DNA of 64,000 nucleotides from Cohnella caldifontis (GTDB lineage: Bacteria; Bacillota; Bacilli; Paenibacillales; Paenibacillaceae), in NCBI RefSeq assembly GCF_029360585.1, contig NZ_JAQZSJ010000009.1, positions 140,623 through 204,622 of the forward strand. The letters run 5' to 3'. The notes beneath the pieces were generated by a model that made no database searches, had not been told where the DNA came from, and saw nothing but the letters and a program-made list of their open reading frames with translations. Positions within the stretch are counted from its first letter, which is position 1. Each line of letters opens with the position of its first letter. A program made the translations under genes and the position numbers. Shown here in pieces: positions 28,734 through 35,300 of the stretch.

Positions 28734-28880
28734 TCAAGAAGTAAGGTCCGAAATGATGCCGTAATCCCGCATCGTTTTGTTCTTTATCAAATGAAATTCG
28801 TTTTCGGTAATCAAAGATAATGCCAGCAATTGTTTTATCATAGCGATTTGCATACTGTACCGGACGAGTTTATGGTTCAT
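28734..28880 (-). CDS. Small SHOCT-like protein upstream of the recombinase, 48 aa
   Basis: An ATG at 28880 with GGGAGGT 6 bp upstream opens a 48-codon frame (MNHKLVRYSMQIAMIKQLL..., ending MRDYGIISDLTS). The pattern of a helical QIAMIKQLLALSLITENEF followed by a short basic KNKTMRDYGI tail resembles SHOCT-type small proteins often found directly before serine recombinase genes in Firmicutes elements. It lies 71 bp before the recombinase start, on the same strand, and is probably co-transcribed. It may assist or regulate recombination; this is inference from position. Confidence 0.75.
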   Translation of the reverse strand: MNHKLVRYSMQIAMIKQLLALSLITENEFHLIKNKTMRDYGIISDLTS

Positions 28881-28914
28881 AGCTACCTCCCAATCATTTT
28901 TAAAAACAGAAAAG

Positions 28915-28956
28915 CAGAGATGCGCAACAAAACAAAACCTTATACGCGCATCTCTG
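28915..28956 (-). terminator. Long inverted repeat upstream of the SHOCT-like gene
   Basis: Perfect 11-bp arms CAGAGATGCGC/GCGCATCTCTG with a 20-base loop. On the minus strand the repeat is followed by CTTTTCTGTTTTT. It may be a terminator or attenuator ahead of the recombinase operon, or mark an element end. Confidence 0.6.
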
Positions 28957-29505
28957 TCTCCGCCTCTGTTTTGGTTGCTTCTTTTACATTAACCTTATCC
29001 GGCGGACAGTGGTTAGCCGTCCTCATAGGCTTCAAACCTCTTCCAGGATCGCTGCAAGCCGCCCCCATTGCGCTGAGCTGTGGCTGGACGGAAGTATCAT
29101 TATCCCTCCGCATGGGTCTTCGCCATAAATGGCACCACTATTTATTTATTGCATGGGCAAAATCGCTCGCAGTTTACCGCTTCTGATTTCAAGGCATGCA
29201 GAAATAAGAATCGGCAGACTGGTCGTGGCGCGCCTGCAATTTGGCTATCCTTCCAGGCCATGCGGGGAACGTACCGGATAAGATTGTATTCAGTTTTCAA
29301 GGAGCATTGAGGGGTTGAATAATGTCCCTCTAATATTCATTTCATTTTTAGGGTAAAATCGGAACTGCTTGCCCAAAAACTCCCCTCCGAGGCTTTCTTT
29401 TTTCGATACAATCAAATGCCTAATTAAATGTAATGAATTGAAGCTTTTGTTGATCGATTTGCGAAATATTATCACCGGCTCCTTATAACTCGTTCCAAAT
29501 AAAGA
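28957..29505. other. Gene-free stretch right of the recombinase
   Basis: About 550 bp without a supportable gene. At 29283-29305 the minus strand reads TGCTCCTTGAAAACTGAATA, which resembles the leader found in Bacillales 16S-23S rRNA spacers, but no rRNA follows. The right end of the recombinase island is presumably in this stretch. Nothing else was recognised. Confidence 0.45.
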
Positions 29506-29534
29506 TTGACTTGAACGGGAATTTCAACTAATAT
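29506..29534 (+). promoter_or_regulatory. Sigma-A promoter of the fluoride-channel operon
   Basis: TTGACT at 29506-29511 and TAATAT at 29529-29534 with a 17-bp spacer, placing the transcript start just upstream of the fluoride riboswitch. Confidence 0.7.
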
Positions 29535-29547
29535 AAATTACATGTTC

Positions 29548-29633
29548 ATAAGGCGATGGAGTTCGCCATAAACCGCCGGTAACGGCTAATGACTCCTACC
29601 AGAATTCTTATTCTGGTAGGAGTTTGTCTTTTT
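29548..29633 (+). ncRNA. Fluoride riboswitch (crcB motif) with terminator
   Basis: The aptamer core reads GGCGATGGAGTTCGCC, then ACCGCC, then GGCTAATGACTCCTAC, which matches the fluoride riboswitch consensus. The expression platform is a 12-bp stem (29593-29604 with 29611-29622) ending in TTTGTCTTTTT. The stem consumes the CTCCTAC part of the aptamer, so fluoride binding should prevent termination and switch on the two crcB genes that follow. Its place directly before crcB supports the call. Confidence 0.93.
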
Positions 29634-29662
29634 ATATGAATAGTTGGAAAGGAGGGGTCGAT

Positions 29663-30061
29663 TTGATTTATGTGTATCTCGGTGTCGGCGGAACGCTCGG
29701 CGCTATTAGCCGCTATTCACTTGGCATTTGGATAGGAGAACGTTTTGGACATGCATTTCCGGTTCACACGCTAACGATTAATTTATTGGGTTGTTTCTTG
29801 CTTTCTCTCTTCTATACGCTGACCACGACAAGATTTTTGGTACATCCGCACTTCCGCTCTTCTTTCGGAACAGGATTTGTTGGGTCGTTCACTACGTTTT
29901 CGACCTTTAGTTATGACAATGTAACATTGCTTCAATCAGCACATTATGGATTAGCATTGCTCTACATTGCAGCAAGCCTGCTCGGCGGTTACCTGTTCAC
30001 AAGCTTAGGTATACGCCTGGGTAACTATGAGAAAGGCAGAATCCAGCAGGAAAGTGAGTAA
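29663..30061 (+). CDS. crcB: Fluoride channel subunit CrcB/Fluc, first of a pair
   Basis: The TTG at 29663 has AAAGGAGG 7 bp upstream and is preferred over ATG codons at 29624 and 29636, which overlap the terminator. The 132-aa product has four membrane helices with family motifs GGTLGAISRYSLG, LTINLLGCFLLS and GTGFVGSFTTFSTFSYD (the FxxFSTF pore segment). Fluc proteins export fluoride passively as dual-topology dimers; where two genes occur in tandem, as here, they form an antiparallel heterodimer. Expression is gated by the fluoride riboswitch. Confidence 0.93.
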   Translation: MIYVYLGVGGTLGAISRYSLGIWIGERFGHAFPVHTLTINLLGCFLLSLFYTLTTTRFLVHPHFRSSFGTGFVGSFTTFSTFSYDNVTLLQSAHYGLALLYIAASLLGGYLFTSLGIRLGNYEKGRIQQESE

Positions 30062-30067
30062 ACGTTA

Positions 30068-30427
30068 ATGGATATTTTATGGATAGGCATTGGTGGGTTT
30101 ATTGGGGCGATTAGCCGATTTGCTGTCGTGGATGCGTTTAGTCGACGATCAATATCATCGATTCCTTTCGAAACGTTGACTGTAAACCTGGCAGGCTCCT
30201 TTTTACTCGACATTTTGTATGGGCTGACTTTGAATTTACATCTTACCGCCCTTATAGGAACGGGCTTCTTAGGAGCCTTTACAACTTTTTCTACATTCCA
30301 GTACGAAATTGTACAGATCCGCCGACTATATAAATGGCGCTCTATTGTCTCTTATGTGTCTATCAGTGTGATTTCTGGAATTGCTTTCTGCGCATTAGGT
30401 TATGTATTCGGGCATTTGTGGACCTAG
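30068..30427 (+). CDS. crcB: Fluoride channel subunit CrcB/Fluc, second of a pair
   Basis: The 119-aa product starts 6 bp after the first crcB gene stops. It shows the same fold: GGFIGAISRFAVV, LTVNLAGSFLLDIL, and GTGFLGAFTTFSTFQYE with the pore FxxFSTF motif, then two further hydrophobic helices. The paired arrangement implies a heterodimeric channel in which this subunit takes the opposite membrane orientation. It is under the same riboswitch. Confidence 0.93.
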   Translation: MDILWIGIGGFIGAISRFAVVDAFSRRSISSIPFETLTVNLAGSFLLDILYGLTLNLHLTALIGTGFLGAFTTFSTFQYEIVQIRRLYKWRSIVSYVSISVISGIAFCALGYVFGHLWT

Positions 30428-30451
30428 ACGAACATCAGGAGGATTGCCGCT

Positions 30452-30709
30452 ATGAATTATGCTGTGTTTCAATTCATTAACGATTTGTCAGGACATCTTG
30501 TTTGGCTCGATTCGATTATGGTTCTTGTAAGCAAATACGGTTTGGAGTTATTTGCTATATGGCTCGGATTCGTGTGGATACTTGGCGATGATCGAAGGAG
30601 ACATATTGATGTGCAGTCGGGGTTCTCCGGGATACTGGCTTTGTTTCTGAATTATGTGATCGTTTGTAAGCCATTCGGTTCATTTACTGTTCCCTCACGC
30701 AGCGGATGA
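30452..30709 (+). pseudogene. PAP2-type phosphatase fragment, copy 1
   Basis: A real ribosome site (AGGAGGATT) and ATG open a PAP2/undecaprenyl-diphosphatase-like N-terminus (MNYAVFQFINDLSGHLVWLD ... FVWILGDD). Compared with the second copy at 37707, a segment of about 27 bp coding for AQFYFEPRP has been lost, shifting the frame. The gene then breaks at about 30711 and joins unrelated sequence. The catalytic PSDH and C-terminal histidine regions are missing, so no phosphatase activity is expected. Confidence 0.8.
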
Positions 30710-30715
30710 GCCCGG

Positions 30716-30883
30716 CTGAACGAATTGATTCCCTCCAAGCCGCTCATGGTCTATTGCCAAGTCGATTATCGCGGCAACGTGGCTACTCGAATCTTAAGAC
30801 AGCATGGGTTTGACGCAGCTAACCTGATCGGCGGCTATAAATCCTTCGAGATCGCCTCCTTCCGCCCATCGGCATCGGAGTAA
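30716..30883 (+). pseudogene. C-terminal rhodanese tail of a CoA-disulfide-reductase-type protein
   Basis: Fifty-five codons up to the TAA at 30881 read LNELIPSKPLMVYCQVDYRG, then VATRILRQHGFDAANLIGGYKS. This is the end of a rhodanese domain of the kind fused to FAD-dependent CoA-disulfide reductases, with Cys in VYCQVDYRG. The 5' part of that gene is absent; the fragment is fused directly to PAP2 copy 1. It is a deletion-junction relic, in keeping with the sulfur genes next door. Confidence 0.7.
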
Positions 30884-30895
30884 AAAGTGAGGCTG

Positions 30896-30934
30896 ATGCA
30901 GAAAGAACCCTGCATGACAGAGTTCTTTCTGCAT
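30896..30934 (-). terminator. Terminator of the DUF302 gene
   Basis: Perfect 13-bp stem ATGCAGAAAGAAC/GTTCTTTCTGCAT, 10 bp past the DUF302 stop. The minus-strand tail (CAGCCTCACTTTTT) is a modest T-run, so it may also serve as a boundary from the left. Confidence 0.75.
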
Positions 30935-30943
30935 ATTGACGTA

Positions 30944-31327
30944 TTATTTGCTTTTATCGACGCAAGCAATGAGTTTCTCGATATCCCTTGCAATCGCCAT
31001 GAGATTGTCGTTTTCCACCAGGCCGGTCAGGGCCGTAGGTTTTGGGAGGCCAATCCGGGTTTTCCCCTTCTCCTCATAAACCGCGATCTTGCAAGGAAGG
31101 AAATAGCCGACTAAGGAATTTTCAGATAACACGCGTTTGGCTTCGACGGGGTTGCAGACCTCCAGGATGTGAAAAGTTTGGTTGAAATCCACTCCCTTCT
31201 CCTGAAGTTTAGCCTTCATATCCAACTGCCAAAGCACGCCGAACTTTTCTTCCTTTAGGGCTTCCGTCAATTTCTCAATGGCTTGTTCCGGCGTTTTCTC
31301 CGTTTCAACCGTGCAATGAAATGTCAT
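30944..31327 (-). CDS. DUF302-family protein
   Basis: Start is the ATG at 31327 with GGGAGG 8 bp upstream; the frame extends to 31348 without a site. The 127-aa soluble protein has the DUF302 pattern: LTEALKEEKFGVLWQLDMKAKLQEKGVDF, then FHILEVCNPVEAKRVLS, then FLPCKIAVYEE. DUF302 proteins are frequently found near sulfur-oxidation and thiosulfate genes; their biochemical role is unknown. It lies 18 bp after a methyltransferase gene on the same strand, so the two form an operon at the edge of the sulfide-detoxification locus. Confidence 0.88.
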   Translation of the reverse strand: MTFHCTVETEKTPEQAIEKLTEALKEEKFGVLWQLDMKAKLQEKGVDFNQTFHILEVCNPVEAKRVLSENSLVGYFLPCKIAVYEEKGKTRIGLPKPTALTGLVENDNLMAIARDIEKLIACVDKSK

Positions 31328-31344
31328 TTTAATGTCCTCCCTTG

Positions 31345-31887
31345 TCATGCTTTCCGGGCAATCACGGCATATTGGACATCTGTCGGCCTAATGACCTCCA
31401 TAATCGAAAATCCATGCCGCTCCATGGATTGTTTCAATGCATCCGCGCTGATGCGATGATGGAGAGGAGGCCCTTGGAGCGTCTCTTTCTTCTCCCATTC
31501 AAGACATAGACAAATACCGCCAGATTTCAGGACGCGTTACATTTCTGCAACGGCCCGATCGACGGTTTCTGCTTCATGGAGCACAAGGGATGCGAGCACC
31601 CGATCCACAGCTTCCTTTTCCAGCGGAATGTTCTCCAATTGTCCTTGAAGGGTCTGAATATGGTTCAGTTCTCGTTCTTCAGCCTTGCTGCGGATGATAT
31701 CCAGCATTCGCGGTTCGATATCGAGTGCGAATACGATACCGCTCGTTCGCTCCGCAGCCGGAAGCGTAAAATAACCGGTGCCAGCCCCCAAGTCCAGAAG
31801 CGAAAAAGGATCACGTACATCGAGTTTATCAAGCAGCGGCTCCGGAGGACTGGCTGCTCTGCGTTCAGGACTCTCCAATTTCGCCAT
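31345..31887 (-). pseudogene. Class I SAM-dependent methyltransferase with in-frame stop
   Basis: The ATG at 31887 opens a 180-residue methyltransferase frame. SAM-binding motif I is SLLDLGAGTGYFTLPAA, followed by VFALDIEPRMLDII and DRVLASLVLHEAE. A TAA at 31537-31539 interrupts it after AVAEM; the same frame continues RVLKSGGICLCLEWEKKE and DVQYAVIARKA to the TGA at 31345. A single base change from a Leu codon would restore it. If the stop is real the product lacks the last third of the Rossmann fold. It is likely co-transcribed with the DUF302 gene. Confidence 0.8.
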
Positions 31888-31987
31888 ATGTTCAACCTTC
31901 GATCATGCAGGGTCTCTTCTCCTTAGCAGTTCCATCCGTACTCTCCAGATAATGATTACCAATACGATTAAGGATTAACCCTCCCGT

Positions 31988-32377
31988 TCATCGCTTCGAC
32001 ACCGGGCCTGTCCAAGCACTGATACCACCACGCAAGTGAGCCAGCCGGGTAAAACCGTTCTTCATCAGAATCCGCGCTGCACTTTTGCTTCTCATGCCGC
32101 TTCGGCAATAGAGCAACAGATCCCGATCCTTGGGGATTTCGCCAAGCCGGCGATTCAACTGGGACAAAGGGATATTCTTCGCCCCTTGGATATGTCCTCC
32201 CTTGAACTCTCCCGGTTCGCGAACGTCAATAAGAACCGTTTGCTTGGACCCCTCAAGCTCTTGTTTGAAATTTGCCGCACTAAGCGTCTTTAGCCCTTTC
32301 GTCGGACCGAATCGGAAATAAAAGAATACGAGTACCAGAAAGACGAGAATGATATTTACCCAAATGTCACTGTTCAA
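31988..32377 (-). CDS. Membrane-anchored rhodanese (sulfurtransferase)
   Basis: The TTG at 32377 follows GGAGG. The 129-aa product has one N-terminal membrane helix (WVNIILVFLVLVFFYFRFG), then a single rhodanese domain: TVLIDVREPGEFKGGHI and the active-site loop YCRSGMRSKSA with catalytic Cys, ending RGGISAWTG. Such domains carry persulfide on the Cys and pass it to acceptors. The anchor places it at the inner face of the membrane. It is the last of several rhodanese genes read from the CsoR-type regulator. Confidence 0.9.
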   Translation of the reverse strand: MNSDIWVNIILVFLVLVFFYFRFGPTKGLKTLSAANFKQELEGSKQTVLIDVREPGEFKGGHIQGAKNIPLSQLNRRLGEIPKDRDLLLYCRSGMRSKSAARILMKNGFTRLAHLRGGISAWTGPVSKR

Positions 32378-32405
32378 CTAAAAAGGCCTCCTTTCGCCTT
32401 GGCTT

Positions 32406-32765
32406 TTATGCGCATCCTTTGCCTTCTCCGGTATATAACTTCCGGAAGCCGCGTCGTCTTAGGATTCGCGCGGCGGATCTTCGCTCGTAATCGCCATCCG
32501 CGATGATGAGAACGGAATCCTCCGGCGACAACTCCTTCTTCCAAAGCACCGGTAGACGGCCTAAAGATATGTTAATGGAGCCATTCACGTGGCATGCTTC
32601 ATAGTCCATGGCATCGCGAACGTCCAACAGTTTCATTTCAGAATTCCGGTCGATGGCTTCTTTCCATGATTGGGGATCCACCCAATTCAGCCCTTTGGCC
32701 GGCCAAATTCGGCGGAGTCCCCATGAAGCCAGAACAAGAACGACCAGAGCAAACACGATCGCCAA
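32406..32765 (-). CDS. Membrane-anchored rhodanese-like protein lacking the catalytic Cys
   Basis: TTG start with a strong AAAGGAGGAGG. The 119-aa product has an N-terminal helix (IVFALVVLVLASWGL) and a rhodanese fold (MKLLDVRDAMDYEACHVNGSINISLG). Where active rhodaneses have C-R-x-G-x-R, this one reads ADGDYERRSAAR: the active-site Cys is missing, so sulfur transfer by the usual route is not possible. It may serve as a binding or scaffold partner of the active rhodanese 28 bp downstream, or it is degenerating. Ribosome site and frame are intact. Confidence 0.8.
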   Translation of the reverse strand: MAIVFALVVLVLASWGLRRIWPAKGLNWVDPQSWKEAIDRNSEMKLLDVRDAMDYEACHVNGSINISLGRLPVLWKKELSPEDSVLIIADGDYERRSAARILRRRGFRKLYTGEGKGCA

Positions 32766-32786
32766 CGTTCCTCCTCCTTTATTCGT

Positions 32787-33041
32787 TTAATCCCGAACCA
32801 GTTCGTCTGTCCAATTATTGAGTCCGCCCGTCATGTTAACGACGTTGTATCCTTGTTCGCTGAGCAGTTCGCATGCGAGCCCGCTCCGGTTGCCGCTTCT
32901 GCAAATGACGATGGTTTCGCGCTTGGGGTCCAGTTCATTGCGACGTTCGCCCAGTTGACCGAGGGGAATATGTTTGGCTCCGGCCACGTGTCCTTCCGCC
33001 CATTCCGCCGGTTCGCGTACATCCTGCGTTTTATCGGCTCT
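32787..33041 (-). pseudogene. Rhodanese missing its N-terminus and start codon
   Basis: From DVREPAEWAEGHVAGAKHIP onward this is a canonical single-domain rhodanese with active site VICRSGNRSG and end GGLNNWTDELV. The expected 20-25 N-terminal residues and start are absent: the frame begins inside the last codons of the CsoR gene (ADKTQDVREP), just after a stop in that frame. A deletion at the csoR 3' end has apparently removed the ribosome site and start. A GTG at 32987 is the first possible start and would give only a 66-residue stub. An older intact gene would have followed csoR directly. Confidence 0.7.
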
Positions 33042-33297
33042 TTACCAGAAGCTCCACAGCTTCTTTAACCATCTTTCCCGTATCGTTACCGGCGGCCTGT
33101 TCCGCCAGAATGCATTGCTGCAGATTCTCCGCAACGATCTGAGCGATAGCCTTGTCCGATGCGTTGCGAACAGCGGACAACTGTGCAACGACTTCTTTGC
33201 AGCTCTTCCCTTCCTCCATCAGACGCAGCACCCCGCGAACTTGTCCTTCGATTCTGCGCAGCCGGGTTTTGATTTCGTCCGTGTATTCGTAGTTCAT
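33031..33297 (-). CDS. cstR: CsoR-family repressor, probably persulfide-sensing CstR type
   Basis: The ATG at 33297 has GGAG 9 bp upstream; upstream Met codons abut or precede the site. The 88-aa all-helical protein has the family core DEIKTRLRRIEGQVRGVLRLMEEGKSCKEVV and LSAVRNASDKAIAQIVAENLQQCI. The two conserved Cys (SCKE and QQCI) are present, but the copper-ligand His before the second Cys is Asn (AENLQQC). This points to sulfur sensing (CstR), not copper. CstR-type proteins release DNA when the Cys pair is bridged by sulfane sulfur. The operator-like palindrome at 33312-33329 lies in its own upstream region, and copies precede two other sulfur genes. The gene symbol is assigned by analogy. 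Confidence 0.82.
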   Translation of the reverse strand: MNYEYTDEIKTRLRRIEGQVRGVLRLMEEGKSCKEVVAQLSAVRNASDKAIAQIVAENLQQCILAEQAAGNDTGKMVKEAVELLVKSR

Positions 33298-33311
33298 GTT
33301 CAACATCTCCT

Positions 33312-33329
33312 TATACGTGTATGGGTATA
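33312..33329. promoter_or_regulatory. CstR-like operator, upstream of the repressor gene
   Basis: On the minus strand TATACCCATACACGTATA. It shares the pattern TATACCC-n-TAyA-n-GTATA with the sites at 33882-33899 and 37560-37577, and lies 15 bp before the repressor start codon. Confidence 0.7.
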
Positions 33330-33366
33330 TTATAAAGAAAAAAATAGTAAGATCATACACGCTTGT

Positions 33367-33843
33367 TCAAATGAATAAGTTTACTTTTCCGTTCGCGGCG
33401 TCACCCAGATATGCGGCTACTCCTGCATACTCCAGACCATCGATCAATTCTTCCTGTTTCAGACCGAGCAAGTCCATCGTCATCGTACAGGCGACTAACT
33501 TCACGCCTTGTTCTTGAGCCAGTTCAATCAGCTCGGGCAACGACAATGCTTTGTGCTTTTTCATCACATAATTGATCATCTGGGGTCCCAGGCCGCCGAA
33601 GTTCATTTTCGACAAGCCCAACTTCTTCGCGCCTCGCGGCATCATCCATCCGAAAGCTTTTTCAAGCAAGCCTTTGTTCGTTTTGATCGGTTCGTCGCGG
33701 CGAAGCGCGTTTAATCCCCAGAACGTGAAGAAGATCGTCACTTCGTGATCATACGCCGCAGCTCCGTTCGCAATGATGAATGCCGCAATGGCTTTATCCA
33801 AATCGCCGCTGAAAAGCACGATTGTTGTTTTATTTTTTGCCAT
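33367..33843 (-). CDS. DsrE/DsrF-like sulfur carrier family protein, 158 aa
   Basis: The ATG at 33843 has AGGTGA 8 bp upstream; a GTG at 33855 is a weaker alternative. The product has the DsrE fold with N-terminal strand KTTIVLFSGDLDKAIAAFIIANGAAA, then EVTIFFTFWGLNALRR, and the conserved Cys in GVKLVACTMTMDLLG. DsrE-like proteins bind sulfur as Cys persulfide and relay it with TusA and rhodanese partners, all present here. It has its own operator-like palindrome 40 bp upstream, so it is likely induced by sulfide through the CstR-type repressor. Confidence 0.88.
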   Translation of the reverse strand: MAKNKTTIVLFSGDLDKAIAAFIIANGAAAYDHEVTIFFTFWGLNALRRDEPIKTNKGLLEKAFGWMMPRGAKKLGLSKMNFGGLGPQMINYVMKKHKALSLPELIELAQEQGVKLVACTMTMDLLGLKQEELIDGLEYAGVAAYLGDAANGKVNLFI

Positions 33844-33881
33844 TTCCAACGTCACCTACCTTCTCTCTCATGAATTTTACT

Positions 33882-33899
33882 TATACCCCTATAGGTATA
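33882..33899. promoter_or_regulatory. CstR-like operator, upstream of the DsrE-like gene
   Basis: TATACCCCTATAGGTATA, a near-perfect palindrome 39 bp upstream of the DsrE start. It matches the other two sulfur-locus sites. Confidence 0.75.
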
Positions 33900-33966
33900 A
33901 TAAAGGTCAATAAAAAAGATTGCAACCCTTTTGCCGCGGCAAATATTTGCAGATACGATTTATCAT

Positions 33967-34758
33967 TCACAAAATCGACGACCACACTTTAATGGCCGTG
34001 AGTGCGATCAGGACGACCAAACCATATCGAAGCACCTTCACGTTGATTTTCGAACTGACCATCGTGCCAATCGGTGCTCCGATCAAACTGCCGGTGACGG
34101 TATATACCGTCGCCAACAGAGGGATATCGCCGCCCATGATTTTCCCGATGACGCCTCCGATGGCCGAAATGAAAACGATCGCGAGCGAGGACGCAATCGT
34201 TGTGCGCGTGGGAATTTTGAGAACGGTGAGCATAATGGGAATTAAGATAAACGCGCCGCCGGCCCCCACGATTCCGGAAACGATACCTACTACAAATGCC
34301 GCAGTAATGGCGATGATTTTGTTGAAACGGAGGTCGTCCGTTTCCTGTTGTTTCCCCCGGTTGGGAACGAGCATCAGCACGACGGCCAGTACCGCAAGGA
34401 TGCCGTAAATCAGGTTGATGACATCCCCGTTCAACAAACCCGAAACAAAGCCGCCGACCAGGCTGCCGGCAAGAATGCTGCTCCCCATGTAAAGGACTAG
34501 CTGTTTATTGACAACGCCCGTTGCTCCCTTTTTGCTTTTTTTCCGGAACGCGATAACACCCGCAAGAGAAGCGAAAAAGACTTGGAACATGCTGATGGAG
34601 GAAACTTCGTGGGCGGTAAAGTGTGCCGCACCGAAAAGGGATGGAATATACAGTAGGAGGGGATAATTAATAATCGCGCCGCCAATACCGAGCAGCCCAG
34701 AAAAGAAAGAGCCGACCAGACCGATGAGCACTATGACAATGAGCAGTAAGAAATCCAT
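33967..34758 (-). CDS. TauE/SafE-family sulfite/organosulfur exporter
   Basis: GGAGG precedes the ATG at 34758. The 263-aa product has about eight membrane helices in two repeats, with family motifs LGIGGAIINYPLLLYIPSLFG and the second-half counterpart GIVGAGGAFILIPIMLTVLKIPTR. TauE/SafE proteins export sulfite, sulfoacetate or related anions. Here the protein probably removes sulfite or thiosulfate produced by persulfide oxidation. It is the first gene of the left part of the locus. No CstR-like palindrome was found directly upstream. Confidence 0.9.
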   Translation of the reverse strand: MDFLLLIVIVLIGLVGSFFSGLLGIGGAIINYPLLLYIPSLFGAAHFTAHEVSSISMFQVFFASLAGVIAFRKKSKKGATGVVNKQLVLYMGSSILAGSLVGGFVSGLLNGDVINLIYGILAVLAVVLMLVPNRGKQQETDDLRFNKIIAITAAFVVGIVSGIVGAGGAFILIPIMLTVLKIPTRTTIASSLAIVFISAIGGVIGKIMGGDIPLLATVYTVTGSLIGAPIGTMVSSKINVKVLRYGLVVLIALTAIKVWSSIL

Positions 34759-34791
34759 GACATCCTCCTGTCGTAAAGTTTTCTATAAGGC

Positions 34792-34820
34792 GTGACCTCA
34801 AGGTGAATACAGGTTATAAT
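34792..34820 (+). promoter_or_regulatory. Promoter of the small zinc-ribbon gene
   Basis: GTGACC at 34792-34797 and a perfect TATAAT at 34815-34820 with a 17-bp spacer, 26 bp upstream of the ribosome site. Confidence 0.55.
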
Positions 34821-34858
34821 TAAGTCCAAGTAAACTCATAAGAAATAAGGTGATCCAA

Positions 34859-35029
34859 TTGCTTCAACAATTAAAAAGCCTATTCGAAGATAAATGCCCG
34901 GTGTGCAATCAAAAGTTGAAAGCGAAAAACGACATGGCAAGCAGCACGAAAACTTGCCCCCAAGGGCATTATACCGAAGAAAGTTACTGTTCCCTTGGCG
35001 TCACTATCGTATATGACGAGGCGAAATAA
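34859..35029 (+). CDS. Small zinc-ribbon protein, 56 aa
   Basis: A TTG at 34859 follows AAGGTGATC, complementary to the 16S rRNA end (an overlapping GTG at 34850 is possible). The product has a helical start (LLQQLKSLFEDK), then CPVCNQKLKAKND and TCPQGHYTEESYC: two Cys pairs that could hold one zinc ion. Similar short ribbon proteins occur across Bacillales without known function. It has its own promoter and terminator and lies convergent to the TusA gene. It is the only plus-strand gene inside the sulfur locus. Confidence 0.7.
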   Translation: MLQQLKSLFEDKCPVCNQKLKAKNDMASSTKTCPQGHYTEESYCSLGVTIVYDEAK

Positions 35030-35285
35030 GCGGGCCCTTCCGGGTCCCGCTTATTTTATATACTTTGCGAACGTAAAATTTATAAACGCCGTCTTCTTCT
35101 ACGTGCTGAATGAGTTCGTGGTTCGTCTGTTTGACCCACGCCTGAAAATCTTTGACGGAGCCTTTGTCCGTAGACAGAACTTCCATGACTTGACCCGTCT
35201 GCAGGCTATCCAACGCTTTCTTTGCCTTGACGATCGGCATCGGGCAAGCCATACCTTTCGTATCGACCGTGATATCTGTATTCAT
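35004..35285 (-). CDS. TusA-like sulfur carrier
   Basis: The ATG at 35285 has AAGGA 8 bp upstream (an ATG at 35291 is too close). The 93-aa product has the TusA signature VDTKGMACPMPIVKAKKALDSLQTGQ, with Cys in CPMP as persulfide carrier, and ends its conserved fold at VYKFYVRK. The last 15-20 residues (ISGTRKGPLISPRHIR) are an extension that runs through the terminator hairpin and overlaps the convergent ribbon gene by 26 bp. It lies 10 bp from the MBL-rhodanese gene in one operon. Confidence 0.88.
   Translation of the reverse strand: MNTDITVDTKGMACPMPIVKAKKALDSLQTGQVMEVLSTDKGSVKDFQAWVKQTNHELIQHVEEDGVYKFYVRKVYKISGTRKGPLISPRHIR
35025..35060 (+). terminator. Terminator shared by the zinc-ribbon and TusA genes
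   Basis: Perfect 10-bp stem AATAAGCGGG/CCCGCTTATT, with a T-rich plus-strand tail (TTATA). It overlaps both gene ends and probably acts in both directions. Confidence 0.7.
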
Positions 35286-35300
35286 ATTCATGTTCCTTCT

